Under the pieces are notes generated by a model, which was given only the letters and a program-made list of their open reading frames with translations, was not told the origin of the DNA and did not search any database. From positions 680 through 12,854 of the forward strand of contig DKNF01000189.1 of assembly GCA_002470165.1 (NCBI GenBank): 12,175 nt of DNA, read 5' to 3'. Shown in pieces: positions 1 through 9,360 of the stretch. The position numbers were made by a program, and so were the translations under genes. Position 1 is the first letter of the stretch; each line of letters opens with the position of its first letter. The stretch comes from Betaproteobacteria bacterium UBA7395 (GTDB lineage Bacteria; Pseudomonadota; Gammaproteobacteria; Burkholderiales; Rhodocyclaceae).

Positions 1-943
1 AGGAAATGTCGGTCAGGATCAGGCCGACGATGTACAGCACCGAGCCGATGAAGACCATCGAGCGGACCACGGCAAAGTCCTGGGCGTTGATCGCGTCGAT
101 GGTGTAGCTGCCCAGCCCGGGAATGCCGAAGAAGGATTCGGTCAGCAGCGAGCCCATGAACAGCAGCGGAATGACCACGACGACGCCGGTCAGGATGGGA
201 ATCATCGCGTTGCGCAGGATGTGGCGGAAGAACACCACGGTCTCGGCCAGCCCCTTGGCGCGGGCCGTGCGCACGTAGTCCTTCGACACTTCCTCAAGGA
301 AGATGGTCCGGTACCAGCGCGTCGACGAGCCGATCCCGGAAACGACGCCGATGAACACCGGCAGGATCAGGAAGCGCCAAGCGTCGAGCCCGTCGCCAAA
401 GCCCGAAATGGGCACCAGTTTCCACACCTTGGCGATCAGGTACTGGCCGCCGATGATGTAGAACAGCCCGGAAATCGACATCAGCGCGACGCACAGCACG
501 ACGCCCCAGAAATCCAGCGCCGTCGCCCGGAAGAAAGCCAGCAGCAAGGCCAGGCTGACGGTCACGAACAGGCCGAGGATGAAGGTCGGCAAGGCAATCG
601 CCAGCGACGGCCACATCCGCGCCTTGATTTCGCGGGCAATGTCGCGACCGTCGTCGGCCCGGCCGAAATCGCCGACGAACATGCGCACCGACTTCTCGAA
701 GAAGATCGTCTCGGTCAGCGTACCGACACCGCCGGCCGCGGCATTGACGAACAGCGGCTTGTCGTAACCGCGGTCGGCCTTCCACTTCTCGATCGCCTCC
801 GGCGTCACCCGCTTGACGCCGAGCTGCATGCGCGCCATGTCATCCGGCGTGTTCACGATGAAGAACAGCGCGAAGGTAATGAGGTTGACGCCGATCAGGA
901 TCGGCAAGGCGTACAACAGGCGTCGGAAGATATAGGCAAGCAT
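1..943 (-). CDS. OppB/DppB-family ABC transporter permease, C-terminus cut by window edge
   Basis: Inner-membrane permease subunit of a peptide/nickel-type ABC importer (binding-protein-dependent transport family). The reading frame is open from the ATG at 941-943 to the window edge, giving 314 visible codons. The N-terminus (MLAYIFRRLLYALPILIGVN) is the typical first membrane helix of OppB/DppB proteins. A long periplasmic stretch follows, then several hydrophobic segments. The cytoplasmic EAA loop that contacts the ATPase is clear at about residues 230-260 (DYVRTARAKGL, then HILRNAMIPIL). Next come LLTESFFGIPGLG and another helix, so only the end of the protein is missing. The gene lies 39 bases after the symporter gene on the same strand, with a GATAAT-like box at 952-957 in the gap, so it could be co-transcribed or have its own promoter. 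No strong Shine-Dalgarno is visible. The binding protein, second permease and ATPase would have to lie to the left, outside the window. The substrate is unknown; di/oligopeptides or murein peptides are plausible. Confidence 0.9.
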   Translation of the reverse strand, partial: MLAYIFRRLLYALPILIGVNLITFALFFIVNTPDDMARMQLGVKRVTPEAIEKWKADRGYDKPLFVNAAAGGVGTLTETIFFEKSVRMFVGDFGRADDGRDIAREIKARMWPSLAIALPTFILGLFVTVSLALLLAFFRATALDFWGVVLCVALMSISGLFYIIGGQYLIAKVWKLVPISGFGDGLDAWRFLILPVFIGVVSGIGSSTRWYRTIFLEEVSKDYVRTARAKGLAETVVFFRHILRNAMIPILTGVVVVIPLLFMGSLLTESFFGIPGLGSYTIDAINAQDFAVVRSMVFIGSVLYIVGLILTDIS

Positions 944-982
944 CGTCGGCGATTATCGCAGAAGTCCCGCCGCCGTCATCAC

Positions 983-1867
983 TCAGGGAAGCGCCAGGCC
1001 GCCGGCACGCTGGCGGCGGACGAAGAACAGGAAAGCCAGTGCACCGAGGTTCATGGTCAGCGCATAGACCACGCTGGGCACGGCCAGCTCGGCCTGGCGG
1101 AACAGCGAAATGGCGACGAAGATGCCCATCCCGGCATTCTGCAGGCCGCACTCCAGCGAGATGGCGATGTTTTCCCGGCGCGCCAGCCCGGCCGCCCAGG
1201 CCAGCAGCGCGCCACCGAGCATGGCGACGACGTTGAGCAGCACGGTCGCCGCCCCGACCTCGGGCAGGCCGGCGACGATGGTCTGGCGATGACTGATGAA
1301 GGTGACAACGACGATGGCGATGAAGAAACCGGTCGCCAGCCGGCTGACCCAGGCCTCGCCGCGTTCGCCGATCAGGCCGGCGCGCAGGCGAAGCAACATG
1401 CCGGCGATCACCGGCAGGGTCGTCACCAGCAGCACACCGGCCAGCAACTTGCCCAGTGGCATGTCGCCCGGCCGGAACAGGGCACCCGCCGGCAAGCCCC
1501 CCGCCTGCCAGAGCATCAGGAGATTGATCACCAACGGCAGGGTCAGCGCCGCGAGCAGGCTGCTGATCGTCGTCATGACCAGCGACAGGGCGGTGTTGCC
1601 GCGTGCCAGATGGGTCAGGAAAGCCGAACTGACGCCCCCCGGACAGGCGGCGAGGATGACCAGACCGAGCAGCATCGTCGGCGACAGCCCGAGGCCCAGA
1701 CCAATCGCCAGGGCCACCAGCGGCAGCAGGAAAACCTGCGCCACCAGGCCGACACCGAGCGCCCGCCACTCGCCGAGCACGGCCCGGAAATCGGCCACGC
1801 GCAAGGACAAGCCGAGCGAAAACATGATGAAGGCCAGGGCCAGCGGCAGGAAAAGGGTGTCGATCAT
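983..1867 (-). CDS. Bile acid:sodium symporter (SBF/BASS) family transporter
   Basis: Predicted inner-membrane secondary transporter of 294 residues, the usual length for the bacterial SBF/BASS family, which couples sodium to uptake of organic anions. It is almost entirely hydrophobic, with about nine or ten membrane segments. The family core motif is at residues 74-106: ACPGGVSSAFLTHLARGN followed by ALSLVMTTISSLLA. This corresponds to the first crossover and sodium-site region of bacterial ASBT homologues. The start is the ATG at 1865-1867, because the first helix (MIDTLFLPLALAFIMFSLGL) begins there; upstream Shine-Dalgarno complementarity is weak. It is the first of two same-strand genes, 39 bases before the ABC permease, but the two transporters are unrelated. 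The real substrate cannot be read from sequence; bile acids are unlikely in an environmental betaproteobacterium, and pantoate or other carboxylates are alternatives. Confidence 0.88.
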   Translation of the reverse strand: MIDTLFLPLALAFIMFSLGLSLRVADFRAVLGEWRALGVGLVAQVFLLPLVALAIGLGLGLSPTMLLGLVILAACPGGVSSAFLTHLARGNTALSLVMTTISSLLAALTLPLVINLLMLWQAGGLPAGALFRPGDMPLGKLLAGVLLVTTLPVIAGMLLRLRAGLIGERGEAWVSRLATGFFIAIVVVTFISHRQTIVAGLPEVGAATVLLNVVAMLGGALLAWAAGLARRENIAISLECGLQNAGMGIFVAISLFRQAELAVPSVVYALTMNLGALAFLFFVRRQRAGGLALP

Positions 1868-1956
1868 GGGCGTGGAATCAAGGGCCTTGAGGTAATATCA
1901 GCGTCATCAGCCATCAGGGAGCGGAACGATCGTGCGACACCCGCAGACGACAGCCG

Positions 1957-1982
1957 AAAAAAAAGCCGGCGCATCGGCCAGC
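1957..1982 (-). terminator. Rho-independent terminator of tRNA-Ser
   Basis: On the minus strand, GCTGGC and GCCGGC pair in a six-base stem with one G-U pair around a six-base loop (CGATGC). A run of eight T follows at once. It begins 22 bases after the encoded CCA end of the tRNA-Ser gene, the expected place for its transcription terminator. Confidence 0.85.
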
Positions 1983-2004
1983 TCTGTTTTTCCTGAATCC
2001 TTGC

Positions 2005-2092
<88 letters not shown>

Positions 2093-2104
2093 GCAGCGGC
2101 CGAG

Positions 2105-2119
2105 ATAATAGCACAGCTT

Positions 2120-2133
<14 letters not shown>
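2105..2133 (-). promoter_or_regulatory. Candidate promoter of tRNA-Ser, overlapping the mltF start
   Basis: On the minus strand, TATTAT (2105-2110) is one base from the sigma-70 -10 consensus and lies 12 bases before the tRNA 5' end, implying a short leader. The -35 candidate at 17-base spacing (TTAAAT, 2128-2133) is weak. It falls inside the first codons of the divergent mltF gene, whose ATG is at 2120-2122. Confidence 0.55.
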
Positions 2134-4854
<2,721 letters not shown>

Positions 4855-4870
4855 TCACGCCATTTCGCCC

Positions 4871-5812
4871 ATGTTTTCGCTGCTGCCCCGCGCCACGACC
4901 GGCCTGCTCGCCGCCCTGCTGCTCGCCCTCCCCGCCCACGCTGCCGACCGCAGCGTCACCAATGCCTGGTGCGACGACCTCGGCCGACGGCTGCGCAGCG
5001 TCTCTGCAGAAAACTGCCGCAGCCAGGATTTCGTCGCCGTCAGCGAGCGCACCAGCGGCGGCCGGGCGCTCGTCCTGCGCGACATCCCCGCTGCCCGCAA
5101 GACCGTCAATCCGCCGCGCGTGCTGATCATCGGCGGCATCCATGGTGACGAGCTGACGTCGGTCTCGATCGTCTTCCGCTGGCTGGAATGGATACGCGAG
5201 CCCAAGGCAGGAAAGTACGTCTGGCGCGTGATTCCGGCATCGAACCCGGACGGCCTGCACAACCGGCCGTCGACCCGCGCCAACGGCCGCGGCGTCGACC
5301 TCAACCGCAACTTCCCGACCCCGGACTGGGAACAGGATGCGCACAAGTACTGGATCGAGCGCACCCGGCGCGACCCGCGCCGCTACCCCGGCGATGCCGC
5401 CGGCTCGGAAATCGAGACACGCTGGCTGGAGCAGCAGATCGAGGCGTTCAAGCCGGACGTCATCATCAGCGTGCACGCTCCTTACAACCTGCTCGACTAC
5501 GACGGCCCGGCACCGCAGCCGCTGCGCTTCGGCCGGCTGGCGCTCAACCGGCTGGGCGTCTACCCCGGCTCGCTGGGCAACTACGGCGGCCATTACAAGA
5601 GCGTGCCGGTGGTCACCATCGAACTGCCGCACGCCACGACGATGCCGCCGCTACGCGACCAGCGCACGATGTGGGACGACATGCTCGGCTGGATGGACCG
5701 CAACATCAAGGCCGGCAACGGCCAAGCGGCCTTCGGTCAGCCCGGCGGGCGCCCGGAACAGTACGGACCGCATCGCGGCCCGGGCGCCGTCGATCACCGT
5801 AAGATCGACTGA
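4871..5812 (+). CDS. Exported M14-family zinc carboxypeptidase, MpaA/Csd4-like
   Basis: A 313-residue metallocarboxypeptidase of family M14. The zinc ligands are visible as His91 and Glu94 in GGIHGDEL, and His202 in ISVHAP. The substrate carboxylate-binding pair is Asn145-Arg146 in RGVDLNRNF, and the catalytic Glu251 lies in VTIELPHAT. The first 24 residues are a signal peptide ending AHA-A, so the enzyme should act in the periplasm. In M14 relatives, MpaA cleaves the gamma-D-Glu-diaminopimelate bond of murein tripeptides in the cytoplasm and Csd4 trims periplasmic peptidoglycan; a murein target here is inferred. The ATG at 4871 is chosen because the signal peptide starts there; an in-frame TTG at 4844 is less likely. 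The C-terminal tail (about 283-310) is Gly/Pro-rich. It is divergent from serS and convergent with rarA, only three bases apart, and interrupts the rarA-serS pair. Confidence 0.88.
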   Translation: MFSLLPRATTGLLAALLLALPAHAADRSVTNAWCDDLGRRLRSVSAENCRSQDFVAVSERTSGGRALVLRDIPAARKTVNPPRVLIIGGIHGDELTSVSIVFRWLEWIREPKAGKYVWRVIPASNPDGLHNRPSTRANGRGVDLNRNFPTPDWEQDAHKYWIERTRRDPRRYPGDAAGSEIETRWLEQQIEAFKPDVIISVHAPYNLLDYDGPAPQPLRFGRLALNRLGVYPGSLGNYGGHYKSVPVVTIELPHATTMPPLRDQRTMWDDMLGWMDRNIKAGNGQAAFGQPGGRPEQYGPHRGPGAVDHRKID

Positions 5813-5815
5813 GCC

Positions 5816-7129
5816 CTACTTCTTGCCCGCCTTGCGATCCAGATCGCGCAGGTGGGCGAGCTTCTCGCCGATCTTGCCCTCCAGCCCGCGCGGCGTCGGC
5901 GCGTACCAGCCGGGCTCCGGCATGCCCTCCGGCAGGTAGCTCTCACCGGCGGCGTAGGCTTCCGGCTCGTCGTGCGCGTAGCGGTAAGCCTTGCCGTAGC
6001 CGAGTTCCTTCATCAGCTTGGTCGGCGCATTGCGCAGATGCACCGGCACCGGCCGTGAGCCATCCTTGGCGACGAAGGCGCGCGCCGCGTTGTAGGCGTT
6101 GTAGCCGGCGTTCGACTTGGCCGCCACCGCCAGGTAAGTCACCGCCTGCGCCAACGCCAGCTCGCCTTCCGGCGAACCCAGGCGCTCGTAGGTTTCGGCC
6201 GCGTCGTTGGCGATCTGCATGGCACGCGGATCGGCCAGACCGATGTCTTCCCAGGCCATGCGGATGATCCGCCGCGCCAGGTAACGCGGGTCGGCACCGC
6301 CGTCGAGCATGCGGCAGAACCAGTACAGCGCACCGTCCGGGCTGGAACCACGCACCGACTTGTGCAGCGCCGAAATCTGGTCGTAGAAGGCGTCGCCGCC
6401 CTTGTCGAAACGGCGCAGGTTCTGCGCCATGGTGGCTTCGATGAAAGCGCCGTCGACCGCCGCCACACCCGCCGCCCGCGCTGCCGTACGCACCTGTTCC
6501 AGCAGGTTGAGCAGGCGCCGCGCGTCGCCGTCGGCCAGCCCGATCAGGCGCGTCTTTGCTTCCTCGTCAAACGCCAGATCGGCCAGCGCCCGCGCCTGGG
6601 CACGGTCGAACAATTGCCCCATCTCGGCCTCGTCGAGCGACTTCAGCACATAGACCGAAGCCCGCGACAACAGCGCCGAATTGACCTCGAACGAGGGGTT
6701 TTCAGTCGTCGCGCCGATGAAGGTGAACAGCCCGCTTTCGACAAAGGGCAAAAAACCGTCCTGCTGCGACTTGTTGAAACGGTGGATTTCATCGACGAAG
6801 AGGATGGTCCGCTTGCCCTGCGCCTTCCACAACTCGGCCTGCGCCACCGCCTCGCGCACTTCCTTGATCCCGGAGAACACCGCCGACAGGGCAATGAACT
6901 CGCACTGGAACTGCGTCGCCATCATCCGCGCCAGCGTGGTTTTGCCCACACCCGGCGGCCCCCACAGGATCATCGAATGCGGCTGCCCGGACGCAAACGC
7001 CAGACGCAGCGGCTTGCCCGGCCCGAGCAGATGCTGCTGGCCGATCACTTCATCCGGCGTCTGCGGGCGTAGCTGTTCGGCCAATGGCGCGGAACGGTCG
7101 ACTTCGTTGGTGGAAAACAAATCGCTCAT
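5816..7129 (-). CDS. rarA: Replication-associated recombination protein A (RarA/MgsA), AAA+ ATPase
   Basis: Cytoplasmic AAA+ ATPase of 437 residues, related to clamp-loader subunits and to eukaryotic WRNIP1, that acts at stalled replication forks. Walker A is GPPGVGKT at 57-64, Walker B is LFVDEIHRF at 110-118, sensor 1 is IGATTENPSF at 138-147, and the Arg-finger region is SALLSRASVY at 151-160. The C-terminal MgsA tetramerisation region (GGADPRYLARRIIRMAWEDI) follows, then SNAGYNAYNAA and HLRNAPTKLMKELGYGK. The start is the ATG at 7127-7129 (MSDLFST), with TGAGG just upstream; a longer frame to 7225 overlaps ccdB and is not conserved in style. The ccdB stop is only four bases upstream and lies within the apparent Shine-Dalgarno, so translation may be coupled to ccdB. 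In E. coli rarA directly follows lolA; here 2.2 kb of accessory genes lie between. Confidence 0.97.
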   Translation of the reverse strand: MSDLFSTNEVDRSAPLAEQLRPQTPDEVIGQQHLLGPGKPLRLAFASGQPHSMILWGPPGVGKTTLARMMATQFQCEFIALSAVFSGIKEVREAVAQAELWKAQGKRTILFVDEIHRFNKSQQDGFLPFVESGLFTFIGATTENPSFEVNSALLSRASVYVLKSLDEAEMGQLFDRAQARALADLAFDEEAKTRLIGLADGDARRLLNLLEQVRTAARAAGVAAVDGAFIEATMAQNLRRFDKGGDAFYDQISALHKSVRGSSPDGALYWFCRMLDGGADPRYLARRIIRMAWEDIGLADPRAMQIANDAAETYERLGSPEGELALAQAVTYLAVAAKSNAGYNAYNAARAFVAKDGSRPVPVHLRNAPTKLMKELGYGKAYRYAHDEPEAYAAGESYLPEGMPEPGWYAPTPRGLEGKIGEKLAHLRDLDRKAGKK

Positions 7130-7133
7130 AACC

Positions 7134-7463
7134 TCAGCCCCAAGCACGCGAAAACACTTCATCCAGCGCGGCGACGATGACCTCGCCTTCGGCAGCCAGC
7201 GAAGCGACGCATGGCCCCAGCGCATCGAGCGGCACGGAAACGATTTCCAGCGGATTCAGGATCACCTTGCGCCCCTCGACGAAAAACTCCGGCGTCACCC
7301 GCGACGCCGGCAAACTCACTTGCTGCTGCGCCACATCGCTGGCCACCAGCGGTACCACGACCCGGCGTCGACGCTCATCGAAGACCGCCGACTGCACAAC
7401 TACGACAAAGGGAATCAGCGCCGCATGCCGCCCGGCGTTGCGATGCACGTCGAACTGGCTCAT
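7134..7463 (-). CDS. ccdB: CcdB-family toxin (predicted gyrase poison)
   Basis: A 109-residue protein resembling CcdB, the toxin that traps DNA gyrase in a cleavage complex. Family features are visible: N-terminal MSQFDVHRN, LIPFVVVVQSAVFD at 16-29, RVVVPLV at 34-40, FFVEGRKVILNPLEIVSVP at 60-78, LGPCVASL, and a closing helix with ALDEVFSRAWG. F-plasmid CcdB ends Trp-Gly-Ile and these last residues are needed for gyrase poisoning; this one ends Trp-Gly with no following Ile. The ATG at 7461-7463 overlaps the ccdA stop in ATGA; no strong Shine-Dalgarno is present, so it is probably translated by coupling to ccdA. A longer open frame to 7517 is rejected because it overlaps ccdA and lacks homology. 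It lies four bases before rarA. Whether it is still toxic is unknown. Confidence 0.88.
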   Translation of the reverse strand: MSQFDVHRNAGRHAALIPFVVVVQSAVFDERRRRVVVPLVASDVAQQQVSLPASRVTPEFFVEGRKVILNPLEIVSVPLDALGPCVASLAAEGEVIVAALDEVFSRAWG

Positions 7464-7711
7464 AGCGTCGAATGCTCGTCGGCAAACGAACCGTTCAGCG
7501 CCTCCAGGCGGTTCCACGCCTCGGCCACCGCCGCATAGTGCTGGCGCTGCTCGTCGCGGCGCAGGCGCTCGCGCTCGACGAACTCGGCCAGCAAAGCATC
7601 GACCGTGGCCGACAGATTGGCGGTGTACTGCCGCGCCCGCTCGACGTTGCCCTCATTGAGCAACAAATTGACCGGGCGCTTGGCCGGCGAGGTTTGGGGC
7701 AGCGATTTCAT
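7460..7711 (-). CDS. ccdA: CcdA-family antitoxin
   Basis: An 83-residue antitoxin. The N-terminal part (KRPVNLLLNEGNVERARQYT) fits a ribbon-helix-helix DNA-binding domain, and the rest is a charged helical tail. The C-terminus contains LEALNGSFADEHSTL, closely matching the MNGSFADEN segment of F-plasmid CcdA, which wraps the CcdB toxin; this is the strongest identification. By analogy CcdA neutralises CcdB and, with it, represses its own operon. The start is the ATG at 7709-7711, preceded by AGAGGAG with a seven-base spacer. An upstream in-frame ATG at 7730-7732 sits inside a palindrome and lacks a ribosome binding site. It is the first gene of a ccdA-ccdB-rarA run; a perfect palindrome lies 13 bases upstream of its start. 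Confidence 0.9.
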   Translation of the reverse strand: MKSLPQTSPAKRPVNLLLNEGNVERARQYTANLSATVDALLAEFVERERLRRDEQRQHYAAVAEAWNRLEALNGSFADEHSTL

Positions 7712-7907
7712 CAGGCAATCTCCTCTGCGCATGGTATGCGCAGCAAAAAAATAAATCCACTCAGCGCACCGCATCCAGCGGCGACACCACACCCCGCCCG
7801 CCCCGGTTGAGCACATGCGTGTAGCCTAGGGCCTCCGCTGGGCACTGCTCGACAACACCCCGCGCAACGCCCTTTCACTACAAGGTTAGTACTCTCATCA
7901 GATCAAC
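7712..7907. other. Divergent intergenic region between ccdA and the CSD-DUF1294 gene
   Basis: This 196-base gap holds the starts of two divergent genes. Besides the ccdA palindrome it contains an A-rich patch (7745-7754) that could supply a -10 for ccdA. No convincing consensus promoter was found for the plus-strand gene. No small ORF with a ribosome binding site and no RNA gene was recognised. Confidence 0.5.
7725..7743. promoter_or_regulatory. Perfect 19-base palindrome, probable CcdA/CcdAB operator
   Basis: CTGCGCAT and ATGCGCAG are perfect eight-base inverted arms around a three-base centre (GGT). On the ccdA strand the palindrome ends directly against the AGGAG ribosome binding site and is preceded by seven T. 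The T-run is on the wrong side for a terminator in either direction. Ribbon-helix-helix antitoxins bind short inverted repeats in their own promoters, so an autoregulatory operator is the best reading. A mRNA hairpin next to the Shine-Dalgarno is an alternative. Confidence 0.65.
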
Positions 7908-8522
7908 ATGCGCTATCAAGGTCGAATTACCACATGGAAAAATGACAAAGGCTTTGGATTCATCACGCCCAACAGCGGTGGCGAGCAGGTCTTTGTGCAC
8001 ATCAACTCGTTTTCCAGCCGGCAGCGGCGACCGGAAGCAAACGTACTCGTCACCTACGAACTCACGGTCGATGGAAAGGGGCGCTCGCAAGCGAAGACTG
8101 TTGCATTCGTTGGCGAACGGCCGACACCGCCTAAAGCTCAGGGGCGCAGCAATCTTCCCCCGCTATTCGCAGCTTGTTTCTTGGTCTTTCTCGTTGGTGC
8201 TGTCGCGGCTGGCCGACTCCCAGGTACGGTCCTCGCGCTATACGCTGTCGCCAGCATCATTGCCTTCTTCGCCTACGCATTCGATAAATCCGCAGCCCTA
8301 CGGAATCGATGGCGAACCCAGGAAAGCACATTGCATTTATTCGCTCTTTTCGGTGGCTGGCCCGGCGCCCTGGCCGCGCAGCGATTACTTCGGCACAAAT
8401 CAGCCAAAGCGTCGTTTCAAGCCACGTTTTGGATCACCGTAGTGCTCAATTGCGGAGCACTCGGCTGGTTTTTATCGCCCTCAGGCGCTAAAACTCTCAA
8501 CGCTTTGGTCGGTGCCCTGTAA
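7908..8522 (+). CDS. Cold-shock domain plus DUF1294 membrane protein
   Basis: A 204-residue two-part protein. Residues 1-68 form a cold-shock (OB-fold) nucleic-acid-binding domain with RNP1 (KGFGFI, 14-19) and RNP2 (VFVHI, 28-32). A Pro-rich linker follows. The rest is membrane-embedded, with hydrophobic segments at about 84-101, 105-124 and 171-189. It contains the DUF1294 signature: YAFDKSAA at 123-130, then a QESTLHLFALFGGWPGAL stretch at 138-155 and RHKSAKASFQATF at 162-174. The CSD-DUF1294 combination is a known architecture in proteobacteria; its function is not established. It would place an RNA- or single-strand-binding module on the cytoplasmic face of the inner membrane. The ATG at 7908 begins exactly at the CSD; the ribosome binding site is weak. 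It is divergent from ccdA and lower in GC than the flanking core genes. Confidence 0.88.
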   Translation: MRYQGRITTWKNDKGFGFITPNSGGEQVFVHINSFSSRQRRPEANVLVTYELTVDGKGRSQAKTVAFVGERPTPPKAQGRSNLPPLFAACFLVFLVGAVAAGRLPGTVLALYAVASIIAFFAYAFDKSAALRNRWRTQESTLHLFALFGGWPGALAAQRLLRHKSAKASFQATFWITVVLNCGALGWFLSPSGAKTLNALVGAL

Positions 8523-8594
8523 GGACCAGCCTCGCTTCAAACAAACCGTAGCGGCAACGAAGCGCTTGATATTCCATATGACTCACGGCACGAT

Positions 8595-8612
8595 ATCGTC
8601 ATTTTCGACGAT
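8595..8612. repeat. Short inverted repeat in the intergenic region before the orphan lipoprotein
   Basis: ATCGTC and GACGAT are perfect six-base arms around ATTTTC. There is no T-run on either side, so it is not a standard terminator. It could be a regulator site for the downstream lipoprotein gene or chance. The remainder of the 8523-8703 gap shows only a weak -10-like TATAGA at 8662-8667 and no RNA gene. Confidence 0.35.
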
Positions 8613-8703
8613 CTACCATGCCTTGGGGAGAGCGGTTAAGTGAACGAACAGGCGCGGCGATTATAGATACAGGCAAGCTTGACGACCAATATTGAGTGTT
8701 GAA

Positions 8704-9345
8704 ATGAAATATATTTTTCTATCTGTTCTGGCACTGTCCCTATTCGCGTGCTCGGATAAAGAACCAGTCACTTCCGTAATCACTAAATCCACGGATGGCA
8801 AGAGATACACCAATGCCTACTTTGACATCCAGGTCGACAAGCCAGAAGGCTGGTTCGCCCAGGACCCGGAGCAAACAATAAAACAGAGTTCGCAAGGGGC
8901 CCGCGTGGTGGCGGGCGAAGACAAGAACATGAAAGCCATTCTGGCAGAGTCGATCAAAACGACCGTGCCAATATTCGCTTTTTTCAAACATGAACCTGGC
9001 ACACCGGTTAAATTCAATCCAAGCGTAATAGCCGTTGCCGAGAATATCGAAGTCATGCCGGGTATAAAAACCGGCTGCGACTATCTATTCCACGCACGTT
9101 CCTTGCTGAAAAACGCAGCAATCGAAATGGAAGTTGACGATGACTGCCATACGGAAACTATCAGCAACGCGCCGCTCGGATATTTCGACGCCCGCATAAG
9201 CGTTAATGGTGCAGATATTTATCAGAAATATTATGCCTGCATCAAAAACCAGCACGCTTTATCTTTCATTCAAACCTACTTCGACGATCAGAGTAGATCA
9301 GAAGTCGACCAGGTAATCAGCTCCCTGCTGTTGTCCTGCCAATAA
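8704..9345 (+). CDS. Predicted lipoprotein of unknown function
   Basis: A 213-residue protein not recognised from a named family. The first 15 residues (MKYIFLSVLALSLFA) followed by Cys16 make a lipoprotein signal with lipobox LFAC; position +2 is Ser, suggesting outer-membrane sorting by the Lol system, which includes the neighbouring LolA. The mature part starts its folded region near YTNAYFDIQVDKPEGWFA (about 36-53), a pattern seen in proteins with a PsbP/DcrB-like fold, so that fold is a tentative guess. Four cysteines in the mature body (about 125, 148, 190 and the penultimate residue) could form disulfides. The ATG at 8704 is preferred over an in-frame TTG at 8692. The gene is clearly AT-richer than its neighbours, with AAA, ATA and TTA codons common, which suggests recent transfer. 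It ends 15 bases before the convergent lolA stop. Confidence 0.75.
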   Translation: MKYIFLSVLALSLFACSDKEPVTSVITKSTDGKRYTNAYFDIQVDKPEGWFAQDPEQTIKQSSQGARVVAGEDKNMKAILAESIKTTVPIFAFFKHEPGTPVKFNPSVIAVAENIEVMPGIKTGCDYLFHARSLLKNAAIEMEVDDDCHTETISNAPLGYFDARISVNGADIYQKYYACIKNQHALSFIQTYFDDQSRSEVDQVISSLLLSCQ

Positions 9346-9360
9346 TCCTGAAACGCGCTG

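Noticed and set aside
221..1996. A 591-codon plus-strand open frame antisense to the permease and the symporter
   Set aside because: It is rich in Arg, Gln, Asp, Gly and His with no domain, and lies opposite two genes with clear family motifs. It is a GC-driven absence of stops.
7725..7750. Palindrome plus A/T run as a rho-independent terminator
   Set aside because: On the plus strand the hairpin is followed by A, and on the minus strand the T-run comes before the hairpin, so neither orientation is correct.
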